DNA from: Sipunculus nudus
Taxonomy: Eukaryota > Annelida > Sipuncula > Golfingiida > Sipunculidae
Direction: 5' to 3'
Assembly (NCBI GenBank): GCA_026874595.1
Contig: CM049307.1
Coordinates: forward strand, 77,908,643 to 77,972,642
Length of the DNA: 64,000 nt
Part shown: one piece after another, positions 8,513 through 20,850 of the stretch
How positions within the stretch are numbered: the first letter of the stretch is position 1
Layout of the letters: every line of letters begins with the position of its first letter
Notes under the pieces: generated by a model
Databases searched by the model: none
What the model saw: only the letters and a program-made list of their open reading frames with translations
What the model was told of the DNA's origin: nothing
Program-made: the position numbers and the translations under genes

Positions 8513-11500
8513 GCTCGTGCGATTGTTAGGACCAAAAAGTGTGGTTCTCAGGAGATTGTTAGGACTAAAAAGTGTGGTTCTCAGGCACATTTTTTTTAGA
8601 AATCTGTGCGGGTGGGCGTTTTTTCCCCATTTTTTGGTATGTTTCGATAATAATGTCATGTCATTAGGAAAAATGCATGATAATAACTTATTTTTTTCTC
8701 TGAACAGGTAAATGTACTACATAAGAAAGGAAAACTTATCACAATTGTTATATTTTATCTTCTTGAAGGGTGTATATCAAAATAAAATTTTTTGCGGGAG
8801 TTTAAATTGACACGGGCCGTGCCTGAGAACCTTACCTTTTATATTTTTGGCCTTAATCAATTTTATATGACATATGATGCTTGTGATGCTCATGATGAAC
8901 CCAGCACCACCGGGCTTTAGAAAAATATTATTATTTGATTTGGAACTGGGGTGGGGGGGGGAACTTAAAGCCTCAAATCAGACGTTAACAAATGATAGGA
9001 TAGCAAAGTTCGAGTGAGAGAAGTATAATTTCACCACCAATGGCTGTGACGCCCCAGTCGGATTGGCGTCCAGGGTTTTTTTTAATAATATTATGAAAAG
9101 AAGTGCTGACGTATGCTTGACTCAGATCAACGACACTGAAATTTAAAAAAAAAACAATATAATTATATGACAAGAAAATGTTGATCTGTGATACAGATCT
9201 GGTATGTTCCCCGCCTGTTGTAGGCATACCCCTTCATGCGCAGTGTCTTTTAGCATTATCGCGTCTTTTATCGGACCTTGACAAATGTTTCAAGGTCATC
9301 CATATTCCGAGTTGACATAGCCCTTCATAAGGTGTATCAATACTACAGATTTTAGACAGCGTGTTTCAAATTCTTTTCAAGTTATTGCGTTAACATCATT
9401 TTAGCATTATCGCCTCTGTGATCTATAAATAATAGTCAAGGTCAACTGTCATTCACAATTCGGTCAACCTCCATGCAGCACGGGATTAAGTTCTATTGTG
9501 CATGTGAAAAAACCCGGGTGTGACAGATCCACTTGTAGGGTGAGCAGATGTGAGCACAAGGTGTTATCGATCCCTTGGCACTAATTTCTTATGTGGATAT
9601 ACAACAATGATAGAAGCGGATCCGGGGGAGGGAGGGGGAGGGGGGGGGGGGGGGGAGGTCTCCTTTTTTTCAGGCCCCGAATTCGTTTTTTTATGAACCA
9701 AGATCCCCCCCCCCCCATTGAGCTCTGACATCTCTCATGTTATTCATTTCTTTTCGCAGTTTTTATTAATTAATTTTCATTTTTGTCCCCCGCTCCCTAT
9801 ACCTACACTAAATATTCTTCAGTTTAGGCCTACGCCACTACATCCAGATATTTTCAATACTGCAATTCATACATTACTATCAACCATAATCTGATAATCT
9901 GCATCCCTTTTGATCTGATATTGACGATTTACACACCCACCAGTTCACAATACTTCTTTTCGTATAACGTTTATGAATCTCTTTTTATTGCACGCACAAC
10001 ATTCCTTACTTCATCCCTACACTCCCCCCCCCCCCCCGGCCCAGGGGTATTTCAAAGAGGTCTTTTTTTTCAAATTTACTAAAAATCTGAAGAATTTGAC
10101 ATTATTTCGCCAAAAGTCTACAGAGGAACTACGGGCAATCCGGATGAAAGTTAAAGAGAAATAAATATCGTTTGTAACAGCCTACCACCTGTTCAATATA
10201 TCGTATATGTTGGACTTGTGAACCCCCTGCTAGCCTTGAACAACTGCATCACAATTCACACTTCCGGTGATATACATATATCCAGTTGATTAACAACATA
10301 AAAACTGGGTTTAACTGGATTTCAGTGGATTTAAATGGACTCCACCTAGTTAACTTGAATTAAGGCCAAAATAATGTTTGTCGTCAGAATGGTTTATAAA
10401 CCTTCGTTTTTTTTTGTTTTTTTTTCGGGGGGGGGGGGAGAAATATTGAAATACAAAGTATTCTGTACTGACCTTATTAATTAGTTCAGTTTTACATATA
10501 CATAATGTGCAACATAAAATCTTGCTTATGTATGATCAAATTAAACTGAATCTTTTAGCAGGAAGTTCCCCATCTTGAATGATCGACTGCAAATGAGTCG
10601 GAGACAGGACTCATGGTTTCTGCCACAGCTGTAATAGTTATGCTAACGTTACAAGAAAAGATTAGAGAATTCTAGTGAGCGACCACAGGATTATAATAGT
10701 TCATGAAAATACGAAATATTAATGTTTCCAGACATTTTCTAACTAAAATTGTTTATACATATGACCTAATACAGTGTATTATTCTCATTACTTTGCTGAA
10801 ATGTGACCGCCTTCTGTCAAGGAGTGTTATCACTCAATTATTTGGCCCATATTCCCTGATTCATCCGTGCATAAGTCACTCTACATCTGTGAATATAATC
10901 CTCGATGTATTTCCTGAATATGGATCATGTGCCTGATCCACCACAATCTTATCATTTCTTCATTGGCCCATTCCTAAAATGCCCTGAAGTTTTCATGAGA
11001 TTCCGTTTATGATTACATGAGTTATGTTTTGAACAAACACAAACACACACACGAACGAGGATAAACACATACGCTCCTGGCGGAAGCAAGTATAAGATGG
11101 TATAGCACTTCAGCAAAACTGTATACTTTTGATATCTTAAGGGCTATTTTGATATATAATTTTTTAATATTTCTCGGTGATACGGAGTGGTCTCTCATTG
11201 AGTGTATCTGTAACCTTCATTTCGTCTTCCGATTTCATTTATACCAAAATCATGGAGCCCTTTTTGTTCATTTTTTAAAATGTCAGTCGTAAGTTATCTA
11301 TTCTGCTTTGTGTGCCCGGGTGTGTGTGGTGTTCCCCGGGCATGTCTGCAGGTAATTAAAAAATCAAGAAATGTCAATTTGTAGTATTACACTCGCCAGG
11401 GATAAGTCTAACCGTGTCTTTTCCTGGTGGAATGAAAGTCAAAGATAAACAGGAGTGTTAAGCGACGCTTATTGAGTAAGATTATGTAAACACACACACA

Positions 11501-11595
11501 ACTACATTGAACTGGAAAAGCATAATGATACATGACACAGATAGTCACAAAGAGAGAGAGAAATGAACACCAACGAGCAGAATGATTTGAGTGGT
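8513..11595. other. Unassigned sequence with poly-G and poly-C tracts
   Basis: No gene is supported. A short direct repeat (GATTGTTAGGAC) occurs at 8521 and 8551. Poly-G/poly-C tracts lie near 8948, 9622-9656, 9703-9716, 10025-10038 and 10427-10437. The motif TTTTAGCATTATCGC is repeated at about 9250 and 9400. The sequence is otherwise AT-rich with no recognisable motifs. Confidence 0.4.
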
Positions 11596-11690
11596 TAACA
11601 CCAGCTGTGACACTGAAACTTACCAGGCCTTATTTGTTAATTTCAGGTGCCTTGGTACATCTGTATGCATTCAGGGTCAAGGTAAACTCG
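11596..11690 (+). repeat. Dispersed 90-bp repeat, copy 2
   Basis: Same CAGCTGTGACACTGAAAC start and CCTTGG..CATCTGTATGCATTCAG end as the copy at 24983-25075, with scattered substitutions. Confidence 0.6.
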
Positions 11691-12133
11691 GCTGATGACA
11701 ACAATGTACTAGAATATCTTCTAAAATATCAGAAGAGAAATTGAAGTTTCATCTGACATCTTTGCCTGTTTATAAATCATTACAAATGTGTATAAAACAA
11801 TTTTGATCTTTGACAAATATATAATTTTTCACCCGAAAGTCTTTTTTTTAATGCACCCAAATAATATTTAATGTGCTAATATTTACTGATATATTTGATA
11901 AAAATGATTACATATATAAACTTTGGGTTCTTACAGGTAGTACTTACAGAGGTTTGAAAAGTCTAGGTTTATTTTTTTAATCAATTGAAAAAGCAACAGG
12001 TTATCAAAATATGGATAATGGTTTGGTTGATGATGATCAAGGGATGAAAAAAAAATCATATATCAGATATACTTAATTTTTACATATATATGTACATATT
12101 ATATATTCATATATATATATTCATATATATATA

Positions 12134-12136
<3 letters not shown>

Positions 12137-12184
<48 letters not shown>
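12137..12184. repeat. (TA)n microsatellite
   Basis: A near-perfect run of alternating A and T, preceded by three shorter TTCATATATATATA units from about 12105, a small compound repeat. Confidence 0.9.
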
Positions 12185-12186
<2 letters not shown>

Positions 12187-12657
12187 CTTTTCTTTTCAGG
12201 TTTACTCCGACAGAGTAAAAAAATATTAATCCAGTTCCTGAATCTAATGTCTCGGAGATATTTTGTTTTAAAGAAATTGCTCACATTCTTCAGGTAAAGA
12301 TCTCGATTGAAGTGCTTGTTTGCCGGGAACATGAAAATGTTAGGTCTTACATGTTACCCCCGTGAACATTGCCAATAACACTTCGGTTAGATCTGGGTAA
12401 CTTGCTCTAGACAAAGTACGTGAACCAGCGTTGAGTTTTATTTCGCTGAGCGCCTCGGGAATGATCCCATTATTACGTGTTATTTTGCATGTAATATTAT
12501 TTCAATTCGACAGTTTATATCCATTATGTCATGTGTAATGTTACCTGTAATTTACTTTTCAATTAGAGCTCCGGTACAATTTTTCATGAAATGTAACTCT
12601 GTAGCACCCATTACGCCTATCAACCCGTGATGCTGGACTCAGACTTGTTTTGTGATC

Positions 12658-12690
12658 AGGGGCGTAGCCCGGGGGGGGGGGGGGGGACGG
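12658..12690. mobile_element. Isolated hAT-like terminus with poly-G tract
   Basis: CAGGGGCGTAGCCC followed by a G run interrupted by one A. The same kind of CAGNGGCG terminus starts the elements at 13126 and 32163. I did not find a partner end or a target duplication, so the extent of this copy is unknown. Confidence 0.45.
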
Positions 12691-12775
12691 GGGGTCGCAA
12701 GGGTCGCATCCAGTACTCGCCGTCTTTTCTGAATTTCACTTATTCTATAAATGAATCAATAAATATATATATTAT

Positions 12776-12844
12776 AAAACAACACTGTAAATTCACAACA
12801 GTCTGTTTCACGGGATGCGACCCGATCATCAGGTGAATGTGGTT
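12776..12844 (+). repeat. 69-bp module, copy 1 (second copy at 47122)
   Basis: Nearly identical to 47122-47190, including CTGTTTCACGGGATGCGAC and GATCATCAGGTGAATGTGG. It is preceded by a short ATATATATATTA run, while the second copy sits between two long (TA)n arrays. Confidence 0.85.
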
Positions 12845-13125
12845 AGAATGAAGCTAACGGCGTGGTTTGAAAAGCCGAGACTTTACGAGATTACAAGATT
12901 ATGCTTTGTGCGTATCAGGCGGGGAGGGGGGAATCCTATTGGGGGCACTATAGGATAGGTCGGGGTACACGTGACCAATAACAGGGCAAAGAGGTTTGTT
13001 GTTGTTTTAATGTTTATATTTAATACAAATATAATTTACCAGGATGCCCAATTAGCATAGTAAGATGATTAAATGTGCATATATACGTGCATATTTAAAT
13101 ATGTGCAATAAAATGCCTTTGCTAT

Positions 13126-14001
13126 CAGTGGCGGATCCAGAGGGGGCGCAATATCTCTCATTTTATCTAATTTCCCAATTTTCATGATAAATTTTCATTT
13201 TTCATATTTCTTTTTATTAATTCATAATTAGCACTTATATTTAATATCTGCAGTTTTTTACTTTTAAATTCATTAATTGAGGATGAGGATATTTATGAAC
13301 AGCTGCAGAACAAACGCAGAGCACCAGGGCCTGGTTGGGATCGACTGTGAACAATCTCACGGCTCCTCTGCATGGCGATACCGGTACTCGAACTCGCGTT
13401 CTGTGCTGTTAGGAGGCCTGTGTGCTGTGGAGACCACGGGCCCTGGTAAAATGCGAAGTTTAACATGTGACTTCAACATTTATGTTATTTAACTCCGAGC
13501 ATTACAACTAAAATATAATATTTTTCAAATTATAAACGTAAATGCCCCTATGCGCCATTGACTTTTACACGTTGAAAAAATATAAAAAATTTGAAGAAAT
13601 ATAAAAATTAATATTGTACATCTCTACAGTATGACCACATGAAGAAAAGACACAGGAGAACATTTTTTCAGGAACAGAAAATCCTTATATTTTTTTTTCA
13701 TTGCCTCAAAATATCTTCCTAACATTGCATATTCAAAATATTCCCAAACACCCTCCCCATGTACCTGTAACGAACCTTAACAAAACCATGGTTCATAATT
13801 GAAAATAAAAAAAAATCTATATTTTTATAAATAAGATTATATAACGTACAATAATAATAATTATTATTATATATATATAAAACACTTAGTTTTTTTAAAT
13901 ATAAATACCCACACATATTAAAGCGCAACTTCCTCTCCTTCCCACCCCCCCCCCCCCCCCCCCCCCAGCCGCCTCCGTTCTCGAATTTCTGGATCCGCCA
14001 T
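13126..14001. mobile_element. hAT-like TIR element, about 0.9 kb
   Basis: The left end CAGTGGCGGATCCAG is mirrored by CTGGATCCGCCATG at the right end, next to a long poly-C tract at 13946-13967. Termini of the CAGNGGCG type belong to hAT-like elements. The flanks (TTTGCTAT on the left, ATAAGTCG on the right) do not form a clear 8-bp duplication, so the insertion is old or the ends come from two copies. The interior is AT-rich with no transposase; 13305-13450 has a GAGTTCGAG box-B-like motif on the minus strand and may be a nested SINE fragment. Confidence 0.55.
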
Positions 14002-15537
14002 GATAAGTCGATCCTATTTTAAGTTAAGTTCTTATTTCGTTAGAATGAATTTTTCCGACTATTGTGATTGAGAATGAGATGTAATGCGATTCTGTTGTTC
14101 CTTATTACAAACATTAAAAATGTGGCTTACCCGTAACACTTCATATATCATACACAGGATTAACGGCTGCGATTGTTTCGCGAGCTCATCGTAACCAACA
14201 TGAAACATCTGGCACTGCTGAACTCCTCCAGACTGTAAATATTATTTATCATCCGTCCTACCCTCGGAAAATTTCCAATGCAACAGTCAATTGTCTATAA
14301 AAGACCAGTTATATACCTGTTGCCAATGTGATAGTGCGATACGTTCATTTTCTGAAGATTATGTAATAAAACACAGTTGTAATTCATCTGATAATACATG
14401 CGAGTTATATTTTTTCAAAACTATTCCCGTAAGTTCTGTTTAACTTTCGGTTCTTTTTACAGTACTCCGGTTGCTGAGACTGACAAATGAAGATTAACGA
14501 CCAAAGATGCCTTATTTCTGTATCCCTTATCTCTCTTGTCTGTGTAACAGACAGTAAAAACACAAAGCCCTGAAGTTAATTGCGGAATTTTGGAACGTTA
14601 TCTGAACTGGCTGTCTATACAGGCATAAACTTACATAACTGTGGCTTGTAAAATATTGACATTCACTCACTTATCGCATTAACAGCACTAATTACTGCGA
14701 GTAGATCATTTGTATACATACAGCGGGAAACTGCTGCTTCAAACTGCAGTTTAACAACACGTGAAATGTCATTAATAACTCTCACCACAGATTAGCTTGT
14801 GGCCCACCACCACATGCTCTAGATCCGGGGCTGCAGGTCCGGCTGGCAGCTACCAGCTACAAACAAATACGCCAGCCTGCTGTTATTGAAGTGTTGTCTC
14901 GTTTCCGAAGCTAAGACCGAGTTCCCAGATCTAGAGGAGAAACGAACCACCAAACTGGCTATTACCAAGGTTTGCTGAACAATTATTTGTTTGACACTAG
15001 TTTTGGTTTCACTGATAATGCAAATTAATTCGCATGTAGTTAAATGATACGGAACGGATTGATTACAACGTTAGTGTGAAAGTCGGCATTTGTTAGCCAA
15101 AGCTCTATATGGATATTTAAACACGCTCCCAGATGGAATGTTAATATAACGTTTTTTGTCAGTTTTATAGGCACACGATCGCCAGTGGTTCATCAAAACT
15201 ATATCAAGACAATGACAAATCTTCTTTGACGCACAACAGCGTGTATATACAAATTTCGGAAAATCGGTACGTATATTCTAACATATATAAAAATTTTGAC
15301 TTTTGTTACCAAGGTAACTGCCTTCTTGCAACAGTAGCTACTTTCTCTTAGTATCAAATGACCAATCAATTTTATTTCGGAGATAAACCCATCATTTTTA
15401 AAAAGTTTGCAAATGGACTCTTACAGTGTATTTTTAGATCTTACCAGACTCCTATCAGACGTAATATTGTGCCAGGAAAGAACTCAGAGGCGTTCAACAA
15501 CTTTTATGAGAACCAAATGTAATAATATTACGTCATC
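14002..15537. other. Upstream region of the receptor gene
   Basis: No coding region is supported. It presumably holds the promoter and 5' UTR of the receptor gene that starts at 15538, but I see no clear TATA box or initiator. TTACGTCATC directly precedes the start codon, a half CRE-like motif of doubtful meaning. Confidence 0.4.
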
Positions 15538-17766
15538 ATGAGTCTTTTGACTACAATCACGTATCCGGTGGCTACGTTTTTGGCTTTCTGTGTATTATGT
15601 ATAAATAGCCAAGAAATATGTGATGTAGAACCACAAATACCACCCGGAGAAATATTCGCTTGCAAAATAAATGACAACGAAAGGAGAGACAATGGACAAT
15701 TAATGTGTGAATATTATCAACAATTTCAAACCCGTGGCTGTTTTTGTGACAAGCATTGCGCCTATTTTGGGGACTGTTGCGATGAGTATATCTCCAATAT
15801 CACAGCACTGGAGGACATTACGTTTTCCTGTAGCTCTGTGGACGGGGTTTACAGTCAGGGTGTTAGCGTCTACGTGGTGGAAAGATGCCCATCTTTCTGG
15901 AAGGAAGAAGGAGTGAGGGAAGCTTGTGAAGACACACCGGGTATATGGTACAACTGGCCAGTAACAGGGGAACATGATATTTTGTACAGGAACGTGTACT
16001 GTGCGCAATGTAACGAAGAAAACATGGACAGTATTACTTACTGGCTTTCAAATTTCACGTGCGATTTTATGGATCAGGAACTAACAAACAGTACAAATAT
16101 CGCAGATATTATCGATCAGCAAAATCAAACCAGTCCTTGCAATGTGTCATTTGTCCATCCTGACGCCTGGCACAAATATTCCACGTACAAACCATACCGC
16201 TTCTGTAAGCCCACTATTGACCAATGTCCAGATTCGTGGAAAGATAAGTGTGTACGGAACAAATGTGAAGCTGAGAACGCGACAGTGTTGTACAGATACG
16301 ACAAAGAAAGAGAGGGCGTAACATACAAAAACCCACATTGTGCTCTCTGTAATAACGCTAACGTCACCTGTGTGGATACCTATACTAAGCAACACTTTAA
16401 AATTGCTCCGTATTTTGAAACTGTCAGAGGAACATCATACCCACTGTGTATTGTGATAGATCTTAACCTTGGTTCCGGTGTTATCACACGAGAGGTAGGA
16501 TATATGACAGGGACGCGAGTCAAAGTTGAAACCGAATTAGTGACCTGCCCATCAGGTAAAATATTTGATCCATACTCAGCAGTTTGTAAAGTTGTAAAAT
16601 GTCCCCTTGAAGCCGAGTACCGAGACGGACAGTGCGTGAGTACCTCTACCTCCCCAAATAATAATAACACTTGTTCATATTATGCAAAAGTTAATGCCAC
16701 AAGCTTTGAGTTTTACAACAATGGTTCCATCTTTGATCCGACTTCAGGTCGAATATACGGGAAGGACCTATATGTACTAGACGAGAGTGGTATGTACCTA
16801 TGTATCGTTGATGCCATAAACATCACAGAAATCACACGCAATGTTACAGAGACATATCTCATTATGAAGTTTACCTACGCCCAGACGGTTGTTAGTAATT
16901 TAGGACAGAGTCTGTCAGTGATAGCGTTGCTCATTCTCCTCGTGATCTACTGTGTCTATCCGGTTTTGAGGAATTTACCCGGCAAAAACCTCATGTGTCT
17001 GTCTGGTTCCTTGTTAATGTTTCAGCTGATGCAGATGACGTTGATGGGCGTGACCCACCTGCCGTTTTTCTGTATTATATCGGGAATTCTAATACACTTC
17101 TGTCTCCTTGCCGTGTTCTGTTGGATGAGTGTTCTCGCCTATGACATTTGGAGCACCTTTACCTCCAGGATTACAGTTTCAACAATTGTTAAATCCGACT
17201 TCCGGTTCCTCAAGTTTTCTCTGTATGCTTGGGGATGCCCCGCTCTGGTCATCCTTATAGGAGTACTGGTTAATTTCTGCGGTGGCAAAGGAAGTGACTT
17301 CTCCCCTGATTACGGTAAACACATTTGCTACATCTCAAACAGGTACGCTTTAATGGTGTATGTTGGAGCACCTCTTATCGGTCTGTTATTTGCTGACTGT
17401 GTATTTTATGCTCTAACAATCATAAGCATACACCGAACCAGCAACGTGACCACAGCGATCAGTGAGAACTGTCCAAATCGTCATAGGATGTGGTTGTACG
17501 TAAAGCTGACCTCCATCACGGGGTTGACATGGGTGTTTGGTCTGATCGGCTTCAGCACGGACCTTCAATTTCTCTGGTGGGTTTACATCCTCTTTAATTC
17601 TCTCCAAGGTGTTTTTATCTGCGTATCATTCGTTTGTACTCGAAAGGTATTTAAGATGATGCGCGAGACTTATCGGAGAAAACCTAGTGTGGACACCAGT
17701 AAGAGTACTTCTTTACAGACTCAGCGCACCTCAGTTACGTCCGAAACCGCACATCGAACTCACTGA
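15538..17766 (+). CDS. Somatomedin-B-domain family-B2 (Methuselah/adhesion-like) GPCR, intronless
   Basis: The single open frame encodes 742 residues: an N-terminal signal peptide (hydrophobic core about 11-22), a somatomedin-B-like domain at about 41-84 with the typical GCFCDKHCAYFGDCCDEY end, and then a Cys-rich ectodomain. That ectodomain holds two copies of a module with CPxxW, a YxNxxCAxCN-type end and several N-glycosylation sequons. Seven membrane segments lie at about 458-480, 488-508, 514-540, 558-582, 603-630, 651-672 and 678-705. TM6 has the family-B2 hallmark TSITGLTWVFGLI and TM7 has LFNSLQGVFI. I see no GPS cleavage motif or GAIN domain, so it is closer to Methuselah-type receptors than to cleaved adhesion GPCRs. 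The cytoplasmic tail is short and rich in Ser and Thr. It should act at the plasma membrane; ligand and G-protein coupling are unknown. The ATG at 15538 fits because it starts the signal peptide. No introns interrupt it, as is common for expanded lophotrochozoan receptor families or retrocopies. Confidence 0.92.
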   Translation: MSLLTTITYPVATFLAFCVLCINSQEICDVEPQIPPGEIFACKINDNERRDNGQLMCEYYQQFQTRGCFCDKHCAYFGDCCDEYISNITALEDITFSCSSVDGVYSQGVSVYVVERCPSFWKEEGVREACEDTPGIWYNWPVTGEHDILYRNVYCAQCNEENMDSITYWLSNFTCDFMDQELTNSTNIADIIDQQNQTSPCNVSFVHPDAWHKYSTYKPYRFCKPTIDQCPDSWKDKCVRNKCEAENATVLYRYDKEREGVTYKNPHCALCNNANVTCVDTYTKQHFKIAPYFETVRGTSYPLCIVIDLNLGSGVITREVGYMTGTRVKVETELVTCPSGKIFDPYSAVCKVVKCPLEAEYRDGQCVSTSTSPNNNNTCSYYAKVNATSFEFYNNGSIFDPTSGRIYGKDLYVLDESGMYLCIVDAINITEITRNVTETYLIMKFTYAQTVVSNLGQSLSVIALLILLVIYCVYPVLRNLPGKNLMCLSGSLLMFQLMQMTLMGVTHLPFFCIISGILIHFCLLAVFCWMSVLAYDIWSTFTSRITVSTIVKSDFRFLKFSLYAWGCPALVILIGVLVNFCGGKGSDFSPDYGKHICYISNRYALMVYVGAPLIGLLFADCVFYALTIISIHRTSNVTTAISENCPNRHRMWLYVKLTSITGLTWVFGLIGFSTDLQFLWWVYILFNSLQGVFICVSFVCTRKVFKMMRETYRRKPSVDTSKSTSLQTQRTSVTSETAHRTH

Positions 17767-17795
17767 ATACTAAAATTTGTAAATGCATGTATGTT

Positions 17796-17801
17796 AATAA
17801 A
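17796..17801 (+). terminator. Polyadenylation signal of the receptor gene
   Basis: AATAAA lies 30 bases after the receptor stop codon. A second AATAAA at 18053-18058, in GGAATAAAGT, is an alternative giving a 3' UTR of about 300 bases; the first would give a very short one. Confidence 0.55.
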
Positions 17802-18593
17802 TTCTACATTTGTGTAAGTGTGTATAACATGTCAGAAACCATACCATCGAGTTATGCAAGTTGTTAATCGTAAGAAGCAACACCTTTTTAAAGTTAAATT
17901 CTGAGGGTCTTGCAATAAGGGAACTCACCTTTCTCCATGACTATTCTATTAAACGGAGGGTTAAAAGGGATAGGGTGATGACAAGTATTTTCAGAGTGGA
18001 AAGTTATTTTATCTGTTGTGACTAATATATTGCGTTTTCCCTTTGTGACTGGAATAAAGTATCAAAACTTTATATACCTGAATTCTTTAAAATAATTCTG
18101 GCCAACCGGACAGGAAGAACGATTTGGTTCACAGACACACCTGTGCTCAGGAAAGGGATGGTTATATAGGATAGATTTGGCTTTAACCTGTAGCAAAACT
18201 CACGTTTTAAATGATTAATTATCATGATCAGCAGCATCTGATGTTTCCATGTAAACAAACTTTCATTGTATATTTGCTAGATCTATTGGTTAAGATCTAA
18301 GGTAATGATGATTGTTAAAGCCGGTATTGTTGTCCAGTTATAACAGAATGGTCGCACTACCACACGTTCACAAAAAAATTTCTTCCATGAGATAATGAGA
18401 TCTAGGAGCGGCGGGAAACTAATTAGTACTAACGATTGGTGGACTCGCCCACATGATCATGTCTGACCCTTTCCATGTTTTTAATGAGCCAGCCATATGA
18501 TTTTGTAAAATATTGATTTTGATACTCTCGTTTTATATATTTATATATGTTACAGTTGAATTAGGGTGGCTATTGTACTTTCGTCATTGTATA
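17802..18593. other. Downstream flank of the receptor gene
   Basis: Holds the possible longer 3' UTR to about 18075 and then AT-rich sequence in which I see no gene or clear repeat. Confidence 0.4.
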
Positions 18594-19200
18594 TACAGTG
18601 AAACCTCGTTGTGTCGAAGTCGAAGGGACTGGAAAATTTACTTCGACACAACCGGAGTTCGAGACAACCGATGTTCATTATATTTAACCTTCTTCAGCCT
18701 CTATTATCGATAAATAATTCACATGAATAAGGCCTATGTTATGTTCTCACAAATGTTTTCGCGAAAGAACAACACAGAGTTTATATACATTTTTTTTATT
18801 AATAATAATAAAAAAAAACACATAAGCACCACCAGAACTAGGGTTAGGTAAATCAAGAAAGTGAAATAAGAACACATATATGTACGTTTATAAAAGCACA
18901 CCAACCAATTAATGATTGGCTCAGATCATTTTCGGTTCAACAGATCAGATCTTCAGATCGTTCCAGCCACCCATTGCTGCACTTGAAGTTGGCGCCCGCT
19001 ATCTTGACTGCGAGGTCATTAGCCTTGGCATGCAGCATTGGTCCACTGACTGGGATGTCCTGTGCACGGGCAGAGTTGAACCACGTCAGCTTCGCACTTC
19101 TGTTCAATGGTCTTTACATCAAGTTTACGCTAAGCAGGCCACGACGCAATAGCAAACATGACACGAACAATATAAAAGTGAAGCAGTGATACTGTATAAC
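18594..19200. mobile_element. Tigger/pogo-type DNA transposon remnant
   Basis: A TA dinucleotide at 18594-18595 is followed by CAGTGAAACCTCGTTGTGTC, the form expected of a pogo/Tigger terminus, and GTTCGAGACAACCGA near 18655 is the usual subterminal type. A transposase fragment follows on the minus strand. I did not find the opposite terminus with certainty; ACTTCGAGTTAAGCGG near 19632 could belong to it, which would extend the element to about 19.7 kb. Confidence 0.6.
18915..19150 (-). pseudogene. CENP-B-type DNA-binding fragment of a Tigger/pogo transposase
   Basis: The minus strand encodes WFNSARAQDIPVSGPMLHAK and then ANFKCSNGWLE, the sequence pattern of the CENP-B/HTH DNA-binding domain in Tigger and pogo transposases. 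Upstream, in another frame, RKLDVKTIEQKCEAD could be the end of the preceding helix-turn-helix region. Frameshifts and stops occur on both sides, and no DDE catalytic domain is present. The fragment is dead. Confidence 0.75.
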
Positions 19201-20850
19201 GTACCCTATGGTGAATAAGAGTCAGTTTGTTTTAGAACTCATCTTCCTCCCTTTATATAGAGTCCTGTATGTTTATCTTAGATACATCTAAGGTAAGGAT
19301 TGGATTGTGTTTGATTTATCAATAACTTCTCATTAATGCTTTGTCGACGGGAGAAGAAAGGAATGGCCATGAGTGACTTATTGGCCAAAAGAATAGAACG
19401 GACTAGGTATGTTAGCCTTCGCGCTTGATGAGTAAGATCCTTGCTGGTATCAGTTTTGTAACTAGTCAACGCGGCCGTAGGTATGATTGTTGGTCCGTGC
19501 ACAACTGTTGTCAAAACCTTTAAGCGGCATGACCTTGATTCGACAGAGCCATCGCGCTTGGTGAGTTAGAGCCTGGTCATCACGGTCCAATCATGATTGA
19601 CGGGCCCTGCATAACTGTTATCCAATCATGACTTCGAGTTAAGCGGTAGAAATACCGGCCGGACAACGACCAACACCGTTAAGCTAAAATACAATGAGAA
19701 GAGATGTTCTGGTCTGATTCCATGTTATTTTCTTCAATGAATCACCTGTATATGTTGCACATTAAAAACATCCAATGAAATGAGAAAAAAGAAAGAAAAC
19801 GTAACAGACGCTCATATCATAAAAATGTCTAAAATATCGAAGACAGAAAATAAGTCAGATACCACAACCTGGGCCAGGATCCTAATCAAACTTTGATGTG
19901 TACACAGCTGTTCAACAACTACATCCCATGTCACCTATAGAACTATGCCTCCCACTAATACAACAGTCCCATGTATTGGTTTGTAAATTTCAATGTCGCA
20001 GCTAGTGCTGACTGCCCGACCCTGTTTGCTTTAAATTTAATGTCATTGGCATAATTTTTAAGGAATATATAAGGAGCAACAATTGATGAATCTGTATCTT
20101 TCTCCCCAAATTAAAATATTTTGCACTTGTGGTAACATCCCAAACTATACCCGCACTTCCGCTGCGCCGTTCATTTTGAATTTCCGTTCTCGGTAATGTC
20201 GCTGTGATATGAGTAGGGGAGACGGGGGAAACCAATAACAAACAAATTAAACGATGTGTACTTACCATGACAAAAGCACATTCCCTGGACGGAGACCGCG
20301 CTCCAGCTTTTTTGACTGATTAAAAGTTAATATGGGGAAAGATGTTCGTTTCCACTGTTCAAGTGCCCGGAGGGCAGAACCCTATACAATGAATCGTCAG
20401 CTACGGAACGCGGAGCCAGCCATTAATCCCGGAGTAATATATAGAACTATTTAGAAAAAAATTCCCTTGTGTCTTATTTACCAAACAGAACTGCCAGAAA
20501 CACAACAAGATCTCGTGCAGCATGTTATTCCACATTCGGACTTTTTGTCAAACATCAGCAACAATTAACTGTCGCTCTATCAAATTTAGAAGAAAGGGCA
20601 ACAGCAGCCATTGTCTGTTATTAAGAGAATTCTTTTTTTATAACCTGTGATTATGTACTCATCAAAACTCACTGATTACAAATTTTATAGCATTTTTATT
20701 TAATCCAAAATTAAATAAACCCCTGTCTGATGAAATGAACAATATATTGATTTAACATTAATTTAAAATAATTACAGTCTTTTTATAATATGCATGCTGT
20801 AGAGATTTACAAGAATTGTTTTCCTGTCTTTGTTCAGCTTTCTTGGATTG
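19201..20850. other. Unassigned sequence with a weak local duplication
   Basis: Two diverged copies of a segment containing CGCGCTTGRTGAGT, a GATTGWYGGKCC block and a TTAAGCGG end lie at about 19415-19525 and 19548-19645. No gene is supported in the remainder. Confidence 0.4.
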
